Shown: piece after piece, positions 1 through 9,406 of the stretch
Numbering within the stretch: the stretch's first letter is position 1
Layout: the number at the start of each line of letters is the position of its first letter
Assembly: GCA_045585955.1 (NCBI GenBank)
Contig: JAZMZK010000010.1
Location: 6,164 to 70,163, forward strand
DNA from: SIG78 sp045585955
GTDB taxonomy: Bacteria > Verrucomicrobiota > Lentisphaeria > Victivallales > Victivallaceae
Reading direction: 5' to 3'
Length of the DNA: 64,000 nucleotides
Made by a program: the position numbers and the translations under genes
The notes under the pieces: generated by a model
The model's database searches: none
Seen by the model: the letters and a program-made list of their open reading frames with translations, nothing else
What the model was told of the DNA's origin: nothing

Positions 1-1
1 T

Positions 2-766
2 TCCAAGAAGAAATTCACTTTGATCGAACTGTTGGTGGTTATCGCAATAATTGCCATTCTGGCGGCAATGCTTCTGCCCGCACTTTCGGCAGCCCGGGAG
101 CGGGCAAAGTGCACCAACTGCCTCAACAACCTCAAAAGCATAGCCCTTGCCAATACTCTTTATGGCGATGACCACAACGAGTGTATTGTTATAGCAAACC
201 GGGCACCCAATGTCAAGCCCATCTGGCGGCATGGCTGGACGGCGCTGCTTTGCGGAGTAACCCCGGAAGGCGAAGGTCTGTTTGAGGGACCTTACGGTAT
301 CAACTGGCGGAGTACCCACGAAAGCAAAGGCGGCTCCGGTTCGCCCTACGCCTGCCCCAGCCAGCCGGAGTGGACAGATACTTTTACTTACTTCCATTAC
401 ATAGCCAACAACAACTTTGTCCATCAGGATAAAGCCTACCGTTCCCACGCCATACCGGATCCGTCGGTATTGAAAATGTTTTCCGATACCGGTGTAGTCA
501 CTACTTATGTAAGTGCCTATGGTCAAAGCAGTGCCTACCGTCACGGGGGCGGTGATCCCCGGGGTGCCACCACCCCCGGCACGCTGGATACCCCCAAACC
601 CACTGGCGGACTTACCAATGTGGCTTTTCTGGATGGTCATGTTAAAAGTCTGACCGTGGATGAATTTGCCTACAACGGCAACTGGGCAAAAAAGCCGCCC
701 ATGCAGTACGCCGGTGATGGCGTAACTTATGCCGACATACCTTGCAGCACAATAACTCATAATTGA
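2..766 (+). CDS. Pseudopilin-like protein with prepilin N-terminus, 5' end cut by window edge
   Basis: The frame is already open at base 2, so the true start lies outside the window; 254 residues are visible. The first visible residues are SKKKFTLIELLVVIAIIAILA, the hydrophobic N-terminal helix of type II secretion/type IV pilin-like proteins with Glu at mature position 5. The residue before the Phe is Lys, not the usual Gly. After the helix comes an ALSAARERA segment, a globular head and a FLDGHVKSL motif near the C-terminus, as in DUF1559-type proteins of planctomycetes and Lentisphaerota. It sits 17 bp upstream of a large CBM9-like protein and probably heads that operon. By family it should be an inner-membrane protein with a periplasmic head. 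Its role as a pilus or secretion subunit is inferred. Confidence 0.85.
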   Translation, partial: SKKKFTLIELLVVIAIIAILAAMLLPALSAARERAKCTNCLNNLKSIALANTLYGDDHNECIVIANRAPNVKPIWRHGWTALLCGVTPEGEGLFEGPYGINWRSTHESKGGSGSPYACPSQPEWTDTFTYFHYIANNNFVHQDKAYRSHAIPDPSVLKMFSDTGVVTTYVSAYGQSSAYRHGGGDPRGATTPGTLDTPKPTGGLTNVAFLDGHVKSLTVDEFAYNGNWAKKPPMQYAGDGVTYADIPCSTITHN

Positions 767-783
767 AATAAAAGGAAGAGATG

Positions 784-3654
784 ATGGATCATAAAGTTAT
801 TTTATCCGCCATTATGGCAGTAATGACTTTTGCCGCCTTTGCCGGAAAAGTTCAGCCGCTGGAAGTTGATCGTGCCCCCAGAATCGACGGCAAACTTACT
901 GACGCTTGCTGGAAAAATGCGGAAGTCGCCACAGATTTTCTGCTCTTTGGCAGCAAAAACAAAGCTGTTGCCACCCGCAAGACCGAAGCAAAGATCCTTT
1001 ACACCAATAAAGCTGTGGTGCTGGGGTTCAAGTGCCACATTCCCGATGACAGGTTCCCCAAAAAGGACGATCCGGAGAAGCGGCCCTTTTTGATGGATTG
1101 TGTGGAAATCATGCTTACGCCGTCGGAAAGCGAAGATGGATTTTTTCACTTTACGGTGAACTGTTTCAACCGCCGCAGTCAGCAGGCTAAAGAACAGGGC
1201 GGAGCCGTGGGCAACGCCAGCTGGAATTGCGAATATAAAAGTGCAGTATACAAAGGCAAAAATTTCTGGAGCTGCGAAGTGGAGCTGCCCTACTCTTCGC
1301 TGGAAATCGCCGATGACACCGCCAAATTCTGGCGGATAAATCTGATGCGGGAAAGCTACAATTTGCCTCACCGCAATCAGGAAATCAGCAGTCTGACCGG
1401 CGACAGCCACATTGCGGCAAATTTTCTGAAAATAACTCCTCCAAAACGCATAAAGCAGAATTGCTGGCTCTTCGACCCGCCTCAGTTTGCAGATAAAATG
1501 GTCGACGGCAAACAGTATTTGACTGTAAAAAGCATGATCGGCAACCAGACCGGCAGCAAGCGTGATTTGATTTTCGATATCCGCCTTGCTCCTCAAGCCG
1601 GTGGGGTTGCGGTGCAGGAAAGCTGTGAATTTACCCTGAAAGATCAAGCCAAACTTCTGGCAGTTTCTCCGGCAGTGCAAATTCCCGCCAACGGCAAATA
1701 CACGGGCAGGATGCGATTGCGCGACAAACACACCAACCGGGTGCTTGCCAGCAGACTTTTTACTTGCCAAGCTGAATTCACTCCCATAAAAATCAGCTTT
1801 ATCGATCCACATTACCGGGATGCGATTTTTGAATCCCAGAAGTTGGATAAAGTCCGGGGCACCATTGCCGTGGGCACCTCCGCCAACATTGCCAAACTTC
1901 AGCTTGCAGTCTACAAAAAAGGCGATAAAAAAGCTATTCTTACGCAAAACTACCCATTCAAAAGCCTGACCGGATTTGAATTTGACAATGCCAAACTCCC
2001 CTACGGCAGACTGGTTGTGGAAGTCAAAGCGCTGGATAAAACCGGCAAAGTTATTGCTGCAACCACCAAAGATTTGCGTAAACTTGAGTTCAAAAGCTAC
2101 GGCATGTGGCGGGGCAAAGACGGGGTCTGGCGCCGGGGCGGCAAACGGCTCTTCATCCTCGGTTTGTGGGGGCGTGACATCCGTTACGCTTACAAAGAAT
2201 ACAATCTTTTGCTGCAACCGGCTCAACACCCCGGGCAATATCAGCTCCACCACCTCTTTACCGGCAAAAATGCCCGCTTGCTCCGCAATGAAGGTGTCAG
2301 CGAAAAAGCCAAAGCCGTCTGGGGCGGCATGGTGGAAAAGGTCAAAGATGACGATAAAATCATGATCCACTACTTTATGGACGAACCCACCGTTGGCGGG
2401 TTCAGTGCCGATCTGCTTACGAAAATGGCGGCACATTTGCGGGATGTTGACCCCTACCGGCCGTTGATGATCAGCACCACCGCTGGGGGCAACACGATTT
2501 TTGCGGAGTGCGCCGAACTCAATGCCCTGCACACTTATCACATGAGCACCCGCGCCAAAAAGATGGCGAACTTCAGCAAGATGGGTACCCACCTTGACCG
2601 CTGGAAGAAAAACTTTGACAACGCCCCCTTGCACCTCAAGCAGGATATAACCTGGATGCATCAGGGGTTCAACTACGCCGATGCCGGGGTCAAAGAAAGC
2701 CCCATACCCACCTACGAAGCCTACCGCAGTCAGAACATCTGTGCTCTGACCATGGGTGCCTGCGGCATATTGCAGTACAACCGCAACGAAGAACAGTTCC
2801 CCGAACTCTACATCGGCTTGCCCCATTTGAATAAAGAGCTGAAACTTATCGGCAACGAAGCGATCATTCAGGATAAACCCAAGGCAATGCCCCAAGCCAG
2901 CGATCCGGCCTTGCGGCTGCTGGGCAAATACAATCCAAACAATCAAGCACACTGGCTGTTGGCGGCAAACTTTTCGGATGAAGCTAAAGAGTACACCATC
3001 GACTTCGCCCCCTTCGGCAATAAAGCAGTGCAGGTGCTTTCGGCAAATCGTCAGGCACAATTCAAAAACGGCAAACTCGTTGAACGCTTTACGCCGTGGG
3101 AAGTCAAGGTCTACACCGACAATATGAGCGATTTCAAACTTTCAACCGTCAAAGAGATCGAAGAGCAGATCGAAAAAGAGTACGCTAAACGCATCAAACC
3201 GGGCAATCTGGCTTATCAGCGGTACGAAAACGAAACCGTGGAAGTCTACGCCTCCAGCAACGCTTTCAAAAGCCACTACAACGAAGTTGGCTTGTGGCAC
3301 CTTGCCGACGGCGTTACCAGCGGTCAGGTTTGTGTAAACGGTCACAGCAACGGCGTGGTGGTCAGCAAAGATGCCACGCCCAAACAGACTCCGGACTGGG
3401 TGGAGCTGGTTTTCAAAAAGCCCCAAACCATCGGCAGAGTGGTGGTCTACCCCGCCGAAAACTCCCTCAAAGATTATCAGGTGCAAGTGGAAGTCAACGG
3501 CCAATATGTGACCGTTGCCCAAATAAAGAACGCCAAAGGCTTACAGCAGGAACACAAATTTGCTCCGGTCATTGGCAAAAAAGTGCGGATCTTTGTAACC
3601 GCCAACAATGGCGATCACACCCGCATTTATGAAGTGGAAGTTTTTAATAAATAA
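784..3654 (+). CDS. Exported CBM9-like/TIM-barrel protein with C-terminal F5/8-type C domain
   Basis: 956 residues. Two ATGs occur in tandem (781 and 784); the second is chosen because AGGA at 773-776 is then 7 bp away. A signal peptide is visible (residues 1-21, ending AFA-GK). Residues about 28-215 resemble the CBM9-like domain of bacterial surface glycan proteins (VDRAPRIDGKLTDACWKNAE start). A beta-rich linker follows to about 440. Residues 440-790 resemble a glycoside hydrolase TIM barrel, with an acidic FMDEP motif at Asp533-Glu534 that could hold a catalytic acid. The last 140 residues look like a discoidin/F5-8C carbohydrate-binding fold. Probable periplasmic or surface polysaccharide-acting enzyme; substrate unknown. 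The catalytic assignment is inference. Confidence 0.85.
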   Translation: MDHKVILSAIMAVMTFAAFAGKVQPLEVDRAPRIDGKLTDACWKNAEVATDFLLFGSKNKAVATRKTEAKILYTNKAVVLGFKCHIPDDRFPKKDDPEKRPFLMDCVEIMLTPSESEDGFFHFTVNCFNRRSQQAKEQGGAVGNASWNCEYKSAVYKGKNFWSCEVELPYSSLEIADDTAKFWRINLMRESYNLPHRNQEISSLTGDSHIAANFLKITPPKRIKQNCWLFDPPQFADKMVDGKQYLTVKSMIGNQTGSKRDLIFDIRLAPQAGGVAVQESCEFTLKDQAKLLAVSPAVQIPANGKYTGRMRLRDKHTNRVLASRLFTCQAEFTPIKISFIDPHYRDAIFESQKLDKVRGTIAVGTSANIAKLQLAVYKKGDKKAILTQNYPFKSLTGFEFDNAKLPYGRLVVEVKALDKTGKVIAATTKDLRKLEFKSYGMWRGKDGVWRRGGKRLFILGLWGRDIRYAYKEYNLLLQPAQHPGQYQLHHLFTGKNARLLRNEGVSEKAKAVWGGMVEKVKDDDKIMIHYFMDEPTVGGFSADLLTKMAAHLRDVDPYRPLMISTTAGGNTIFAECAELNALHTYHMSTRAKKMANFSKMGTHLDRWKKNFDNAPLHLKQDITWMHQGFNYADAGVKESPIPTYEAYRSQNICALTMGACGILQYNRNEEQFPELYIGLPHLNKELKLIGNEAIIQDKPKAMPQASDPALRLLGKYNPNNQAHWLLAANFSDEAKEYTIDFAPFGNKAVQVLSANRQAQFKNGKLVERFTPWEVKVYTDNMSDFKLSTVKEIEEQIEKEYAKRIKPGNLAYQRYENETVEVYASSNAFKSHYNEVGLWHLADGVTSGQVCVNGHSNGVVVSKDATPKQTPDWVELVFKKPQTIGRVVVYPAENSLKDYQVQVEVNGQYVTVAQIKNAKGLQQEHKFAPVIGKKVRIFVTANNGDHTRIYEVEVFNK

Positions 3655-3670
3655 AATCAGGAGATAAAAA

Positions 3671-4372
3671 ATGAAAAAACAACTTATTTGTGCGTTGTCC
3701 GCAGTTTTTGCTGCCACGCTTTTCGCCGCCGAACCGGTGATGGATCTGGAACTGAACAGCGGCGATACTGCCGCAATCAAAGATCTTTCAGCAAACAAGT
3801 GCAAAGTGGTGGTTTCCGCCCCCCAAAAGCTCGCATGGGCGGAAGGTCCCGACGGCAAAGTATTGCAGTTCAATGGCGACCGCACTGTGCCCCGCAGCGT
3901 TTTGCAAATTACGCCGCCCAAAACTTTTGATCTTTCCAAAGGTTTTACCTTGCGGTTTGCCTTTAAAACTCCCGATGATTACCAGCGCAATGTGCGTTAT
4001 CAGCTTTTCCAGTTCGGCAACGGGGCAGACAAAGTTACCGGGGTAACTTTGTTTTTGTACTGGCGGGCGATCCACTGCCGCTACGGAGTCAAATCCAGCG
4101 GTGCCGTTCAGACCCCGGCAAGTTTTGTAGTCAAGCCCGCCACATGGTATGATTGCGTGGTAACTTACGATACAAAAAATGTGGTGATCTATGTCAACGG
4201 CAAAGCGGTCAGCAAGCCGGTTCCCGCTGCAATCGGCAATATAAAGGGCCGCTGGTTCACCATTGGCGGAACCTCTCCCGCCGGTGCCGGATATGCCTTC
4301 AAAGGCTTGGTCAGCACCGCCCAAATCTACAACAAAGCACTTACAGCAGAAGAAATTTCAACTTTAGAATAA
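3671..4372 (+). CDS. Small exported LamG (concanavalin-like) domain protein
   Basis: 233 residues, with an AGGAG-type ribosome site 8 bp before the ATG. Signal peptide residues 1-20 (cut near FAA-EP). The remainder is a single LamG/concanavalin A-like jelly roll: FTLRFAFKTPDD core strand, WYDCVVTYDTKNVVIYVNGKAV, and a C-terminal FKGLVSTAQIYNKALTAEEI, which is the typical last strand and helix of these domains. No catalytic module is present, so this is probably a glycan-binding accessory protein of the flanking operon. It lies 16 bp after the CBM9-like gene and 19 bp before a giant protein carrying two related LamG domains, so it may be a detached copy of one of them. Confidence 0.8.
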   Translation: MKKQLICALSAVFAATLFAAEPVMDLELNSGDTAAIKDLSANKCKVVVSAPQKLAWAEGPDGKVLQFNGDRTVPRSVLQITPPKTFDLSKGFTLRFAFKTPDDYQRNVRYQLFQFGNGADKVTGVTLFLYWRAIHCRYGVKSSGAVQTPASFVVKPATWYDCVVTYDTKNVVIYVNGKAVSKPVPAAIGNIKGRWFTIGGTSPAGAGYAFKGLVSTAQIYNKALTAEEISTLE

Positions 4373-4391
4373 ATTATAAAGAGAGGGTCAT

Positions 4392-7300
4392 ATGAAATTC
4401 AGTTCAACAGATTGTAAACTGCTTGCGTTGGCTGGCTTAATAGCCTTGTTGAGTACGCCCGCAGCGGTGGGTGCCGATTGGTACACCCGTTACCAGCACA
4501 CCGATAACGGTCTGGTTGCCGGGTTTGACTTCAACGGCAACGAACCGGCAGCGATCCGGGATGAGATCAGCCGTAAAACTGCCGTGGGTACAGGCGTAAA
4601 AAGTGTGGAAGGCTGGAAGCCGATCGGCAACTATAAATTTGAGGGCAAAAAACTCTCGTTCAGCGACACAGCCGATGCGGCAAAACGCAAAGATTTCACC
4701 GTAATATTCCACGCTCAAATCAAAGGCAACGGTTACGCCTTGCTGAAAAAAGGCTCTTTCGGGTTGTTGTTCAGCAACAACAATGTATTGCTTTATTTGA
4801 ACAGCAACAAGCGTGACCGCGGCATGAAGGGCTGTCCCAACGATGGAGCGTTCCACACCTGGGCGATCACGGCTGCCGGTAAAAAGGTAAGTTTGTACTG
4901 CGACGGCAAGCTGGTCAGATCGATGGTGCTGCCCGGCGGAGTTACCGCCAACGGCGAGCCGCTGCTGGCAGGCAATTCCGGCGGCTGGCAGAAAACCGAT
5001 GTGACCGGTTCCATGAGTTTGCTGCGTATTTACTCCAAAGCACTCTCCGCTGAAGATATTGCCGCACTTTCAGCAGAATTGAAAAAGGGTTCCGTACCCA
5101 CGCCCGATGCCAGCTTGGTCATGCAGCTGCCGGTGGGAGCCAGAAATGTCTTTATCGGCGACGATATAAGTTATGAAAAGAAAGAACTTGCCTGGCACTT
5201 TGACGGCAAAAAAGCCTTTATCAAACTGCCCGATTATCCGCAGCTGAAAAAGAATGTGACCGCCCTGACCGCCGGAGCCTGGATCAAGCCCGAACACACC
5301 ATGCCCCGCAAGATCTCCGAACAGGGCTACATAATCAGTGCCAACAGCGGAGCTCACGCCGGTTGGTCGATCGGCACATATTACAACAACGGGATCAATG
5401 TGAACTTGATCACCAGCAAGGGCCGCTATTCCGCCAGTGCCGCACAGGTTCTGAAAAAAGGCGTATGGCAGCATGTGGCATTTGCCTGGGATGGCAAAAC
5501 TCTCCAGCTCTTCGTAAATGGTCAGCCCGTAGGCAAACAGGTGCTTGCTCCCGGCGTATTAAAAGCGTTCAACGGCCGTGCCTGTGTGGGTAAAGCCGCT
5601 GACCGCGACGGCATCTACTTTAAGGGCTGCATCGACGAAGTAAAAATCTTCAACACCGCTCTTACAGTGGAAAGCGATCCGGATACCGGCAAAGCTGTAA
5701 CCACTCAAGCTGTCAATACCGATGATACTGCATTACCCCAGCCATTGCCCCGGCTGCACGGCACGGAAAATCACCAGCCGGTTGCCGGGACACTGCTCTG
5801 CGACTTTGAAGACCTTTCCAACTGGCAGGTCACCGGCTACAAAAATATCGCCTCCGGCAAACTCTGCCGCAGCAACGACGACCGGTTGTGGGGCGACTAT
5901 ACCGCCAAGCTCACTTTGCAGGCGGGCACCCATTTCGACCCCGCCCGCAAAAAGGTTTCCATTGCCCCCAAAGAACCTTTGCTGATCAATGAAGATTTCG
6001 ACTACATATCGCTCTATCTCTCTGCCCAGAACTGGACAAAACCCACCGGGTGCAAATTGCAAATAACCATTGTGGATGCCGATAATAAAGAGCGTGTTAT
6101 AGAAATGCAGTCCGCAGAAATACCCTTTATTTTCTGGTCGGGCTGGTCATTCATGGTCAAAAAAACTCCTTTCAAAGTCAAAACTCCTGCAAAACTCACC
6201 AAACTGACTTTCTACAACTTCGGCGGTCAGAAGCCGGAAGTGTACTATCTGGATAACCTGACAGTCCACAAACTGCCCGCCACCCTCCCCGCCGGGATCG
6301 AGATCCCCAGCTGGAAAGAAGTGGGTGCCCCCACCGTTGCCACCGGCGCCCTGCCTACATTGACCGCCCCCGCCAAGCCGGTAAAACTGATTGAAAAGAA
6401 TGGTTCATACATTTTCAGTTCGGTGCAAAATCAGGATAAACTCGTATATACCTATACGCCCCGCACCGGGACTTTGAGCGATATAACGCTCTCTTTCAAT
6501 GGTTCCCCCGCCTTTCAGCCCATGCAAGACGGGGGTTTCCGCTTTGTATCGCCGGATGGCAAATTGCTGGAAGCCAATGATTCCGGACTTGCCTGTAAAC
6601 TTTTGAGCGTAAAAAAATCCGGCAACACGGTCAAAACCCTCTGGGCGTGGAGCTATAAAAATAAAAATCTCTGCACCAGTGGTATTGAACTCTCTGCTCT
6701 GGGCAAAAGCCTTTCGATCAAACTTACCGGCGGCAACGGCAAAGTTTACGAAGTAAGAACCGGTAACGCTGCCGGATTGCAGGGCGAAGTCATCCTGACC
6801 AATCTGCCCTACTGGGTGATCCGCTCCCGGGGAGTCAACGATCCGGCGATCCTTTACCATAACAAAATGGTGATGAGTGCAGTTGCAGATATTTATGCAA
6901 CCAATTCCTCTGCCTTTATCGGCGGCTCGGGCAAACGCAGCGGCAACACCTACCAGCTCAACGGCGGGGCGGCGTATCATATCAAAAGCGACAATACCCG
7001 CAACGAAGTCAGCGAAGTGTTCCATCTGACCGCCAGCAGCATCGTTGCGGAAGTTGTGCCGCATATTGCCAATCCCCGCAACCCCACTATGGATATAACC
7101 AAAAACGGCATTTGGGTAACCCGGATGTGGTACGATAAGATGCCCTACCCCACTTATTTCAAAGAATACTACAAGATGTGGGAGCTTTACCACCGTTACG
7201 GCTTGCGTAATTTGATGATCCGCGATCACCAGACTTTGGGCAGACAGTATTCGCCCAAACGCCGGGGCGGCTACGATGGCATGGTCGATACCATACTGCC

Positions 7301-8591
7301 CGATCTGGGCGGCGACGAAGCCGCTGCCGAATACTTCCGCAAAACCACCGACGACTTCGGCTACCGCATGGGGCTTTACAGCAACTTTACGCTGCTGCCT
7401 TCCGTGGGCAGTGCCGAAACTTCTCTTGATAAGATGACTCTGAACTCCGACCGGGATACCCGCTACGGCTCCGGCGGCAGCAAGATGTGCAAATATGCTT
7501 ACATCATCGACATACAAAAAAGAGTCAATGCAGAACTCAAACGCAAATTCAAACTCAAATGCACCTACCCTGACCAGTACACCTGCCGGGCTCCGTGGGC
7601 GTTTACCGACTCGGACGCCCGGGTGCCGGAAGCCGGAAAATTCTCTCCGGCACTGCGGGTGCTTGCCAAAAGTTTGATCATTGAGCGGCAGGATTTTGAA
7701 ATACCCCTTTCCGAAGGCATCATGCAGTGGCCGCTGGCGGGTTTCTGCGACAGTTACGCCCAGAATGGTTCGCCGGATGACCCGCTTTTCCCCGAATTCC
7801 AGCTGCGGAAGATCCAGCCTTTGAGCAACGACTGCGGTCAGCACTTGCGGTTGACTTTCAGCAACAACATGCGTCTTGCCGACCGTTATCTTACGCTTTC
7901 CCTTGCCAACGGCACCATCGGGCATATCTTCGGCTCCGTCGGCGGCAGACCGCCCAAAAAGCTGAAAACCGAGGTATTGAAAAGCTACTATATATTCAAA
8001 CAGCTCCAAAAGCATTACGCCGGAGTGCCGGTCAAGAGCATCGAATACCATTACAACGGCAAACTCCTGACCGCCGCCGAAGCCATTGCCAATAAACTCG
8101 TGGGCTACAACCAGCTCCGTATCGAATATAAAAACGGCACAGTGGTTTATGCCAATGCCAACGCCAAAGAAAATTATACTTTTGAATACAACGGCAAAAC
8201 CATCACCCTGCCGCCCAACGGTTATTACGCAATCAATCCGGGTAAGGTGGAAACCGCCTCGATACTGCGTAACAATAAACGCATCGATTACAGTTTCGGC
8301 GACGAATATATCTATGTGAACGGCAACGGTACAAGAACCGATTTCGGTGCAGTAAAATGTGCCAATGCTTACGCACTTTTGTTTGAAAACAACGCCATAG
8401 AGATCATTCCGGTACCCTTTACCAAAGCCGAAACCATTGAGATCGACTTGAGCAAGCTGCCGGTCAAAGCGGGTAATACCCTCCGGAGCCTTGCCTTGGA
8501 TAAAAGCGTTTTGAGCCAAACAAAAATCGCCTCCGGCAAATTGACGATCAAAGTTGACGGCAAAGCATTCAGCTATAAAATAACCAAATAA
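4392..8591 (+). CDS. Giant exported protein: two LamG domains, beta-sandwich and a putative catalytic region
   Basis: 1399 residues. Signal peptide 1-28 (ends VGA-DW). Two LamG domains at about 45-225 and 240-425, the second with the WQHVAFAWDGKTLQLFVNGQPV signature split over its strands. About 455-625 is a carbohydrate-binding-like beta-sandwich (CDFEDLSNW start). From about 650 to 880 the sequence is beta-rich. Residues 890-1200 look alpha/beta: YHRYGLRNLMIRDHQTLGRQ, FGYRMGLYSNFTLLPSVGS, KCTYPDQYTCRAPWAFTDSD. They could be a TIM-barrel glycoside hydrolase of a family I cannot name. The C-terminus is beta-rich. The context (pseudopilin, LamG and CBM9 neighbours) supports polysaccharide degradation outside the cytoplasm. 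The reaction is not established. Confidence 0.8.
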   Translation: MKFSSTDCKLLALAGLIALLSTPAAVGADWYTRYQHTDNGLVAGFDFNGNEPAAIRDEISRKTAVGTGVKSVEGWKPIGNYKFEGKKLSFSDTADAAKRKDFTVIFHAQIKGNGYALLKKGSFGLLFSNNNVLLYLNSNKRDRGMKGCPNDGAFHTWAITAAGKKVSLYCDGKLVRSMVLPGGVTANGEPLLAGNSGGWQKTDVTGSMSLLRIYSKALSAEDIAALSAELKKGSVPTPDASLVMQLPVGARNVFIGDDISYEKKELAWHFDGKKAFIKLPDYPQLKKNVTALTAGAWIKPEHTMPRKISEQGYIISANSGAHAGWSIGTYYNNGINVNLITSKGRYSASAAQVLKKGVWQHVAFAWDGKTLQLFVNGQPVGKQVLAPGVLKAFNGRACVGKAADRDGIYFKGCIDEVKIFNTALTVESDPDTGKAVTTQAVNTDDTALPQPLPRLHGTENHQPVAGTLLCDFEDLSNWQVTGYKNIASGKLCRSNDDRLWGDYTAKLTLQAGTHFDPARKKVSIAPKEPLLINEDFDYISLYLSAQNWTKPTGCKLQITIVDADNKERVIEMQSAEIPFIFWSGWSFMVKKTPFKVKTPAKLTKLTFYNFGGQKPEVYYLDNLTVHKLPATLPAGIEIPSWKEVGAPTVATGALPTLTAPAKPVKLIEKNGSYIFSSVQNQDKLVYTYTPRTGTLSDITLSFNGSPAFQPMQDGGFRFVSPDGKLLEANDSGLACKLLSVKKSGNTVKTLWAWSYKNKNLCTSGIELSALGKSLSIKLTGGNGKVYEVRTGNAAGLQGEVILTNLPYWVIRSRGVNDPAILYHNKMVMSAVADIYATNSSAFIGGSGKRSGNTYQLNGGAAYHIKSDNTRNEVSEVFHLTASSIVAEVVPHIANPRNPTMDITKNGIWVTRMWYDKMPYPTYFKEYYKMWELYHRYGLRNLMIRDHQTLGRQYSPKRRGGYDGMVDTILPDLGGDEAAAEYFRKTTDDFGYRMGLYSNFTLLPSVGSAETSLDKMTLNSDRDTRYGSGGSKMCKYAYIIDIQKRVNAELKRKFKLKCTYPDQYTCRAPWAFTDSDARVPEAGKFSPALRVLAKSLIIERQDFEIPLSEGIMQWPLAGFCDSYAQNGSPDDPLFPEFQLRKIQPLSNDCGQHLRLTFSNNMRLADRYLTLSLANGTIGHIFGSVGGRPPKKLKTEVLKSYYIFKQLQKHYAGVPVKSIEYHYNGKLLTAAEAIANKLVGYNQLRIEYKNGTVVYANANAKENYTFEYNGKTITLPPNGYYAINPGKVETASILRNNKRIDYSFGDEYIYVNGNGTRTDFGAVKCANAYALLFENNAIEIIPVPFTKAETIEIDLSKLPVKAGNTLRSLALDKSVLSQTKIASGKLTIKVDGKAFSYKITK

Positions 8592-8605
8592 GGAGAGAGT
8601 TTTCC

Positions 8606-9385
8606 ATGAAAAAATCTGCTTCAATTAAACATGGTATTGGTGCATTACACGGTAATGCACCCGCTTGCAAGCGGGTATTCACCCTGATCGAACTGTTGGT
8701 AGTGATCGCTATTATCGCTATTTTGGCAGCCATGCTGCTCCCGGCACTTTCCGCCGCCCGGGAACGGGCAAGAGCCACCGATTGCGTAAACCGCCTCAAG
8801 CAGATCGGTATCGGTACTATGATGTATGTGGAGGATTACAATGAGTATTACCCCAAAGCATTTATGTACAGCGGAGTCGGCTGGCCCCAGGGCTATGTAA
8901 ATATGAAATATGTTTCCGACCTGGACGATTTTGTCTGCCCCTCCTTTGCCGAAGCGGTCAAACCTACGGATAAAAAAGCCAACGGTTATATTGAAAGTTA
9001 CAGCGTGTCGCACTACGGGATCAATTTTCAGAGTATCGGTTCTTCCAACCGGGATGCAGTTACCGGCTGGACAGCAGATCAAAAAGCCACCCCGGCACGG
9101 CTTTCCCAGATAGCTGACCCCGCCGGAACTATTTTCTCCGGCGATACAGTCATTCCCAGTACGCTCGGTACAGCACGGGTCACCGGCAGCTATCTGATGT
9201 ACGACTATGCTGTAAACACCAGCACCACCGGATCACTGCATCCCCGGCATAACCAAGTAGCCAACATAGTCTGTTGCGACGGTCATGTGGAGGGAGTTAT
9301 CGGCAAAGATGTAGCTGATATCTACGCCAATGGCGTGGGCACATATAAAAACGCCGGTTCCAAGTGGGATCGTCACGCAAACTGA
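8606..9385 (+). CDS. Pseudopilin-like protein with long, palindrome-encoded leader
   Basis: 259 residues, with an AGGAGAG ribosome site before the ATG. The leader before the FTLIELLVVIAIIAILA helix is unusually long (about 25 residues) and ends CKRV-F, so Val replaces the standard Gly at -1. The DNA for the leader forms two adjacent perfect hairpins (8639-8661 and 8659-8676). The helix continues into ALSAARERA, and the C-terminal part has CCDGHVEGV, the DGH-like motif shared by all pseudopilins here. It is 14 bp downstream of the 1399-residue LamG protein and 21 bp upstream of the DUF4434 gene, so it is probably co-transcribed. Expected location: inner membrane with periplasmic head. Confidence 0.85.
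   Translation: MKKSASIKHGIGALHGNAPACKRVFTLIELLVVIAIIAILAAMLLPALSAARERARATDCVNRLKQIGIGTMMYVEDYNEYYPKAFMYSGVGWPQGYVNMKYVSDLDDFVCPSFAEAVKPTDKKANGYIESYSVSHYGINFQSIGSSNRDAVTGWTADQKATPARLSQIADPAGTIFSGDTVIPSTLGTARVTGSYLMYDYAVNTSTTGSLHPRHNQVANIVCCDGHVEGVIGKDVADIYANGVGTYKNAGSKWDRHAN
8639..8676 (+). repeat. Two abutting perfect hairpins inside a pseudopilin leader
   Basis: First hairpin: arms GGTGCATTAC (8639-8648) and GTAATGCACC (8652-8661), with a 3-nt ACG loop. Second: the perfect 18-bp palindrome ACCCGCTTGCAAGCGGGT at 8659-8676. Both lie within codons of the leader peptide, just before the FTLIELL codons. A parallel arrangement with unrelated sequence occurs at 57002-57033. Confidence 0.9.
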
Positions 9386-9406
9386 TTTTTTTAGAAGGAT
9401 ATATTT

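Noticed and set aside
802..3060. Long open frame on the minus strand opposite the CBM9-like gene
   Set aside because: Composition artefact of the coding strand; no ribosome site, no family resemblance, and it lies wholly within a clear exported-protein gene. Similar antisense frames at 6405-8624 and 32980-35133 were rejected for the same reason.
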